Shown here in pieces: positions 59,130 through 64,000 of a DNA stretch of 64,000 nucleotides. The translations under genes and the position numbers were made by a program. How positions within the stretch are numbered: the stretch's first letter is position 1; each line of letters starts with the position of its first letter. The notes beneath the pieces are model-generated. The model was given only the letters and a program-made list of their open reading frames with translations, ran no database searches and was not told the DNA's origin. Source of the DNA: Jeotgalicoccus meleagridis (GTDB taxonomy: Bacteria; Bacillota; Bacilli; Staphylococcales; Salinicoccaceae); contig NZ_CAJEWD010000008.1 in NCBI RefSeq assembly GCF_903994045.1, positions 246,342 to 310,341 of the forward strand, written 5' to 3'.

Positions 59130-59845
59130 CCAATAGTGAAGTACGAGGGTTGATGAAAGTGATTGAGGAATTACGGGTTGAGAATACGCCACTAAGTACC
59201 AGTATAGCCGACCATATCGAAAGTTTTACAGACTATGACTTTGCACATTTATTATTCAGTAATGGTTATGTGGAGCAGTCTATCAGCTTAGAAAAACAAC
59301 TGAACATTATACAGGTTGCGGACTTGGTACTTCCCGACAAGGAAACTTCCTTTGAGGAATATACCACTATGGAGCTTTTATCCGTTGCTATGCTGATTGT
59401 CATTAGTACCTTTGCTTTAGACTTTATCCATACAGACCGAAGCATTTTCAAGATTGTAGATTTAGACGAAGCATGGAGCTTTTTACAGGTAGCACAAGGA
59501 AAAACACTATCTATGAAGCTGGTTCGGGCTGGTCGTGCTATGAACGCTGGGGTATATTTCGTGACCCAAAATACAGACGACCTCTTAGATGAAAAACTGA
59601 AAAATAACCTCGGCTTAAAATTTGCATTTCGTTCCACTGACCTTAACGAGATTAAAAAGACCTTAGCCTTTTTTGGTGTAGACCCAGAGGACGAAAACAA
59701 TCAGAAGCGATTGCGTGATTTGGAAAACGGGCAATGCCTTATCAGTGATTTATATGGTCGTGTCGGTGTGATACAGTTCCACCCTGTATTTGAAGAACTG
59801 CTCCATGCCTTTGATACCAGACCACCTGTGCGAAAAGAGGTGTAA
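59123..59845 (+). pseudogene. C-terminal fragment of Tn916 Orf16 (VirB4-type ATPase)
   Basis: About 231 residues from an internal TTG or ATG near 59150; the frame is in Orf16 from the junction (AVTNSEVRGL). It holds the C-terminal ATPase part with IVDLDEAWSFL (Walker B-like) and VRAGRAMNAGVYFVTQNTDDL. Full Orf16 is about 815 residues, and Walker A is in the deleted part. It ends 2 bp before orf15. Confidence 0.9.
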
Positions 59846-59847
59846 AT

Positions 59848-62025
59848 GTGAAACCATCAATAGTAAACAGAATAAAATCAAACTGGACGCTGAAACGTCT
59901 AGGTAAAGTGGCAATGACAGTGGCTTTCACACTTGTGATTGCCATTTTTCTTTTAGCCATGCTGGGAACGGTGGTTCAAGCTGCGGGCTTGGTAGATGAT
60001 ACGGTCAATGTGGCAAATGAATACAGCCGATACCCACTTGAAAACTATCAACTGGATTTTTATGTGGATAATAGCTGGGGCTGGCTTCCGTGGAACTGGT
60101 CGGACGGGATTGGAAAACAGGTCATGTATGGACTATATGCCATTACCAATTTTATTTGGACAATCAGTTTGTATGTTTCCAATGCGACAGGTTACTTAGT
60201 ACAGGAAGCCTATTCCTTAGACTTCATTTCCGCTACAGCAGATTCCATTGGTAAGAATATGCAGACCTTAGCTGGTGTGAGTGCAAACGGATTTTCAACA
60301 GAGGGTTTCTATGTTGGATTCCTCTTACTCTTGATTTTGGTTCTTGGGGTTTATGTTGCCTATACGGGACTGATAAAGAGAGAAACCACAAAGGCAATTC
60401 ATGCCATTATGAATTTTGTGCTGGTGTTTATCCTATCGGCTTCCTTTATTGCCTACGCTCCCGACTACATTAAAAAAATCAATGACTTTTCATCAGACAT
60501 CAGTAATGCCAGTTTATCACTTGGCACGAAGATTGTCATGCCCCATTCCGATAGTCAAGGCAAGGACAGCGTGGACTTAATCAGAGATAGCCTGTTTTCC
60601 ATACAGGTTCAGCAACCGTGGCTACTGCTTCAATACAACAGTTCAGACATTGAAAGTATCGGTATTGACCGTGTGGAAAGCCTGCTCTCCACCAGCCCAG
60701 ATTCCAACAATGGCGAAGACAGAGAAAAAATTGTTGCGGAAGAAATTGAAGACAGAAGCAATACCAATCTAACCATTACAAAGACCATTAACCGTTTAGG
60801 TACAGTCTTCTTCCTATTTGTCTTCAATATTGGGATTTCCATATTTGTATTCCTATTAACAGGAATCATGATTTTCTCGCAGGTACTTTTTATCATCTAT
60901 GCTATGTTTCTGCCTGTGAGCTTTATTTTAAGCATGATTCCATCATTTGATGGTATGTCAAAACGAGCCATAACAAAGCTCTTTAATACCATTTTGACAC
61001 GAGCTGGAATCACATTGATTATTACGACAGCATTTAGTATTTCAACCATGCTCTATACCTTATCGGCTGGTTATCCGTTCTTTTTGATTGCTTTTCTACA
61101 GATTGTGACCTTTGCAGGAATCTACTTCAAGCTGGGCGATTTAATGAGTATGTTTTCTCTACAGAGTAACGATTCTCAAAGTGTGGGAAGTCGTGTGATG
61201 AGAAAACCTCGTATGCTTATGCACGCTCACATGCACCGTCTACAGCGGAAACTTGGACGTTCCATGACTACTCTAGGGGCTGGGTCTGCCATTGTTACAG
61301 GTAAAAAAGGACAGTCGGGTTCGGGGAGTTCTGCAAGGACACAAGCAGATCACTCCCGACCAGACGGAAAGGAAAAATCAACACTTGGAAAACGTATCGG
61401 TCAAACCATCGGTACAGTAGCTGATACCAAAGACAGAATGGTAGACACTGCTAGTGGTTTGAAAGAACAGGTTAAAGATTTGCCGACCAATGCAAGATAT
61501 GCAGTATATCAAGGAAAATCCAAAGTAAAAGAGAATGTCCGTGATTTAACCAGTAGTATTTCTCAAACCAAAGCGGACAGAGCCAGTGGACGCAAGGAAC
61601 AGCAGGAACAAAGGCGAAAAACCATTGCGAAGCGTCGCTCTGAAATGGAACAGGTCAAACAGAAAAAACAGCCTGCTTCTTCTGTTCATGAAAGACCGAC
61701 TACAAGACAAGAACAATATCATGATGAACAGACCTCAAAACAGTCTAATATTCAGACTTCATATAAGGAATCTCAACAAGCCAAACAAGAGCGTCCAGCA
61801 GTTAAGTCCGATTTTTCAAGTCCAAAAGTGGAACGCCAAGGCAATACCGTTCAAGAAAAAACCGTTCAAAAGCCAGCAAATTCAACCACTACAGCAGATA
61901 GAACTTCACAACGTCCAATCACAAAAGAACGTCCGTCTACTGTTCAAAGAGTACCACTACAAAATACAAGAAGTAGACCACCAATCAAAACCGCCACCAT
62001 TAAGAAAGTCGGTAAGAAACCATGA
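59848..62025 (+). CDS. Tn916 Orf15-like conjugation membrane protein
   Basis: 725 residues. A leader-like first helix (about 20-45), several further transmembrane helices (about 85-110, 155-175, 190-215, 305-345, 375-415) and a long basic Gln/Lys/Arg-rich cytoplasmic tail (about 450-725) are seen. It is the VirB6-like channel component of the Tn916 transfer apparatus. The start is a GTG at 59848. It overlaps orf14 by 4 bp (ATGA). Confidence 0.9.
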   Translation: MKPSIVNRIKSNWTLKRLGKVAMTVAFTLVIAIFLLAMLGTVVQAAGLVDDTVNVANEYSRYPLENYQLDFYVDNSWGWLPWNWSDGIGKQVMYGLYAITNFIWTISLYVSNATGYLVQEAYSLDFISATADSIGKNMQTLAGVSANGFSTEGFYVGFLLLLILVLGVYVAYTGLIKRETTKAIHAIMNFVLVFILSASFIAYAPDYIKKINDFSSDISNASLSLGTKIVMPHSDSQGKDSVDLIRDSLFSIQVQQPWLLLQYNSSDIESIGIDRVESLLSTSPDSNNGEDREKIVAEEIEDRSNTNLTITKTINRLGTVFFLFVFNIGISIFVFLLTGIMIFSQVLFIIYAMFLPVSFILSMIPSFDGMSKRAITKLFNTILTRAGITLIITTAFSISTMLYTLSAGYPFFLIAFLQIVTFAGIYFKLGDLMSMFSLQSNDSQSVGSRVMRKPRMLMHAHMHRLQRKLGRSMTTLGAGSAIVTGKKGQSGSGSSARTQADHSRPDGKEKSTLGKRIGQTIGTVADTKDRMVDTASGLKEQVKDLPTNARYAVYQGKSKVKENVRDLTSSISQTKADRASGRKEQQEQRRKTIAKRRSEMEQVKQKKQPASSVHERPTTRQEQYHDEQTSKQSNIQTSYKESQQAKQERPAVKSDFSSPKVERQGNTVQEKTVQKPANSTTTADRTSQRPITKERPSTVQRVPLQNTRSRPPIKTATIKKVGKKP

Positions 62026-63023
62026 AGTTGAAAACTTTAGTGATTGGTGGTTCTGGATTATTCTTGATGGTCTTCTCACTGCTTCTGTTTGTTGCCATTT
62101 TATTTTCAGATGAACAGGACAGCGGAATTTCCAATATTCATTATGGAGGTGTGAATGTTTCCGCAGAAGTGCTGGCTCATAAGCCTATGGTAGAAAAATA
62201 TGCCAAAGAATATGGCGTTGAAGAATATGTCAACATACTTCTTGCGATTATACAGGTGGAATCGGGCGGTACTGCGGAAGATGTTATGCAGTCCTCGGAA
62301 TCCCTCGGTCTTCCACCTAATTCATTGAGTACAGAAGAATCCATTAAGCAAGGTGTGAAGTATTTCAGTGAATTATTAGCCAGTAGCGAAAGGCTCAGTG
62401 TAGATTTAGAATCGGTTATCCAGTCCTACAATTATGGTGGTGGTTTCTTAGGGTATGTGGCTAATCGTGGAAATAAATATACCTTTGAACTGGCTCAAAG
62501 TTTCTCAAAAGAGTATTCAGGTGGCGAAAAAGTGTCTTACCCCAATCCCATAGCCATACCTATCAATGGGGGCTGGCGATACAACTATGGCAATATGTTT
62601 TATGTGCAACTGGTAACGCAGTATCTTGTCACAACAGAGTTTGATGATGATACGGTACAAGCCATCATGGACGAAGCACTGAAATATGAGGGCTGGCGAT
62701 ACGTTTACGGTGGAGCTTCCCCGACTACTTCTTTTGATTGTAGCGGACTGACACAATGGACGTATGGAAAAGCTGGAATTAACTTACCACGAACCGCACA
62801 ACAGCAATATGATGTGACCCAGCATATCCCACTATCGGAAGCACAAGCTGGCGATTTGGTTTTCTTTCATTCTACCTATAACGCTGGCTCTTATATTACT
62901 CATGTTGGGATATACCTTGGCAATAACCGTATGTTTCATGCAGGCGACCCAATCGGTTATGCCGACTTAACAAGCCCCTACTGGCAACAGCATTTAGTGG
63001 GAGCAGGACGAATCAAACAATGA
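62022..63023 (+). CDS. Tn916 Orf14: bifunctional lysozyme/NlpC-P60 peptidoglycan hydrolase
   Basis: 333 residues: a transmembrane anchor (about 5-28), a lysozyme-like domain (about 50-170, ILAIIQVESGGTAEDVMQSS) and a C-terminal NlpC/P60 domain with catalytic C in DCSGLTQW and H in THVGIYLG. It opens the cell wall for the transfer channel. It overlaps both neighbours by 4 bp. Confidence 0.93.
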   Translation: MKLKTLVIGGSGLFLMVFSLLLFVAILFSDEQDSGISNIHYGGVNVSAEVLAHKPMVEKYAKEYGVEEYVNILLAIIQVESGGTAEDVMQSSESLGLPPNSLSTEESIKQGVKYFSELLASSERLSVDLESVIQSYNYGGGFLGYVANRGNKYTFELAQSFSKEYSGGEKVSYPNPIAIPINGGWRYNYGNMFYVQLVTQYLVTTEFDDDTVQAIMDEALKYEGWRYVYGGASPTTSFDCSGLTQWTYGKAGINLPRTAQQQYDVTQHIPLSEAQAGDLVFFHSTYNAGSYITHVGIYLGNNRMFHAGDPIGYADLTSPYWQQHLVGAGRIKQ

Positions 63024-63952
63024 GAAAGGAAGATTTAATGATGAAATTTAGAAAAAATCAGAATAAAGAAAAACAGATACCAAAGGAAAAGAAACCTCGT
63101 GTCTATAAGGTCAATCCTCATAAAAAGGTTGTGATTGCCTTGTGGGTACTTTTAGGGCTTAGTTTCAGCTTTGCGATATTCAAGCACTTTACAGCTATAG
63201 ATACTCATACTATTCACGAAACAACTATCATAGAAAAGGAATACGTTGATACTCATCATGTAGAAAATTTTGTAGAGAACTTTGCGAAAGTCTACTATTC
63301 ATGGGAGCAATCCGATAAGTCCATTGATAATCGAATGGAAAGTCTAAAAGGCTATCTGACAGATGAACTTCAAGCTCTCAATGTTGATACAGTACGCAAA
63401 GATATTCCTGTATCGTCTTCTGTAAGAGGATTTCAGATATGGACGGTAGAGCCAACTGGCGACAATGAGTTTAATGTAACCTACAGTGTAGACCAGCTCA
63501 TTACAGAGGGAGAAAATACAAAGACCGTCCACTCTGCTTATATAGTGAGTGTCTATGTAGATGGTTCTGGAAATATGGTACTGGTTAAGAATCCGACCAT
63601 TACCAACATACCTAAGAAATCAAGTTATAAACCAAAAGCCATTGAAAGTGAGGGGACGGTTGATTCCATTACAACCAATGAAATCAATGAGTTTTTAACG
63701 ACGTTCTTCAAGCTCTATCCTACAGCGACAGCCAGTGAACTTTCCTACTATGTGAATGACGGGATATTAAAACCAATCGGAAAAGAGTACATCTTTCAAG
63801 AACTGGTAAATCCTATTCACAATCGTAAGGATAATCAAGTCACGGTATCGCTGACAGTGGAGTATATCGACCAGCAGACCAAAGCAACGCAGGTATCTCA
63901 ATTTGATTTGGTACTTGAAAAGAACGGGAGTAATTGGAAGATTATAGAATAA
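63020..63952 (+). CDS. Tn916 Orf13: TcpC-like conjugation protein
   Basis: 310 residues. A basic cytoplasmic N-terminus, one transmembrane helix (about 35-55) and an extracellular TcpC-type domain with two NTF2-like folds are seen. It is VirB8-like in position and role within the Tn916 channel. An internal ATG with GAAAGGAAG at 63038 is a possible alternative start. Confidence 0.88.
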   Translation: MRKEDLMMKFRKNQNKEKQIPKEKKPRVYKVNPHKKVVIALWVLLGLSFSFAIFKHFTAIDTHTIHETTIIEKEYVDTHHVENFVENFAKVYYSWEQSDKSIDNRMESLKGYLTDELQALNVDTVRKDIPVSSSVRGFQIWTVEPTGDNEFNVTYSVDQLITEGENTKTVHSAYIVSVYVDGSGNMVLVKNPTITNIPKKSSYKPKAIESEGTVDSITTNEINEFLTTFFKLYPTATASELSYYVNDGILKPIGKEYIFQELVNPIHNRKDNQVTVSLTVEYIDQQTKATQVSQFDLVLEKNGSNWKIIE

Positions 63953-64000
63953 CAAATATTGGTACATTATTACAGCTATTTTGTAATCACGTACTCTCTT
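63953..64000 (+). promoter_or_regulatory. start of the tet(M) upstream region
   Basis: The last 48 bases, including CAAATATTGGTACATTATTA and GTAATCACGTACTCTC, match what I remember of the sequence between orf13 and the tet(M) leader in Tn916. The tet(M) gene itself would begin a few hundred bases beyond the window. Confidence 0.7.

Larger units (their letters stand above)
57310..64000 (+). mobile_element. left part of a Tn916-type conjugative transposon, internally deleted
   Basis: The genes match Tn916 order: a small ORF, orf23, orf22, truncated orf21, truncated orf16, orf15, orf14, orf13, then the tet(M) leader at the window edge. orf20 (relaxase), orf19, orf18, orf17, most of orf21 and most of orf16 are missing at one junction near 59117-59121. 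Base composition is higher in GC than the neighbouring DNA. Self-transfer should be lost. The right half (tet(M), int, xis) would lie outside the window. Confidence 0.92.

Noticed and set aside
36040-64000. SCCmec cassette
   Set aside because: A Tn554 in an accessory radC recalls SCCmec, but there is no ccr, mec or orfX-type attachment sequence in the window.

Overview
The window is a low-GC Firmicutes chromosome segment. The gene order rplU-prp-rpmA-obgE-ruvAB-queA-tgt-yajC-secDF-recJ-apt-relA-dtd-amidase-hisS-aspS is the one I know from Staphylococcaceae. It differs from Staphylococcus aureus in having a ba3-type oxidase with an adjacent Bacillus-type FNR, an amidase without an SH3 domain, and metNIQ next to mreCD. 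A non-Staphylococcus member of the family (Jeotgalicoccus/Salinicoccus/Nosocomiicoccus-like) fits, but that is inference.

Layout. 1-560: an intergenic repeat block (five 41-bp units, a ladder of GGAC motifs 31 bp apart, 37-bp repeats) and two terminators. 557-751: a probable 6S RNA on the minus strand. 809-3945: fnr, diverging across an FNR-type operator from the genes for ba3 oxidase subunits IIa, II and I. 3982-24679: a minus-strand housekeeping block covering tRNA charging under a T-box (hisS-aspS), the stringent response (relA), purine salvage (apt), DNA repair (recJ, ruvAB), secretion (secDF-yajC), queuosine (tgt-queA), ribosome and cell shape (obgE, rpmA-prp-rplU, mreCD). 24731-28572: an aminotransferase and metQIN under a SAM-I riboswitch. 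28569-33590: sprT, a candidate small RNA, rlmA, chrA, a short mgtE and an aldo/keto reductase. 33640-34004: a second, rearranged copy of the repeat modules seen at 1-400. 34080-35936: a very acidic secreted protein with a duplicated domain.

From about 36040 to the right edge the window is an accessory resistance island made of elements inserted into one another's host genes. A Tn554-type transposon (erm(A), ant(9), tnpABC, a methyltransferase) splits an accessory radC that heads a two-gene operon. Next come a 170-nt foldback upstream of radC, a type III restriction-modification system whose mod gene is broken by a 7-bp tandem duplication, and a serine recombinase. A Tn917/Tn551-type transposon with erm(B) splits a fosB gene, leaving a clean 5-bp target duplication. 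A GNAT acetyltransferase and a Sin-like recombinase follow. The last 6.7 kb is the left half of a Tn916-type conjugative transposon with an internal deletion that removed the relaxase region. The sequence stops in what looks like the tet(M) leader.

Functionally, the island would give MLSB resistance twice (erm(A) and erm(B), both with attenuator leader peptides), spectinomycin resistance, and probably tetracycline resistance beyond the edge. Fosfomycin resistance and the type III methylase appear to be knocked out by insertion and duplication. No rRNA, tRNA or CRISPR array was seen.
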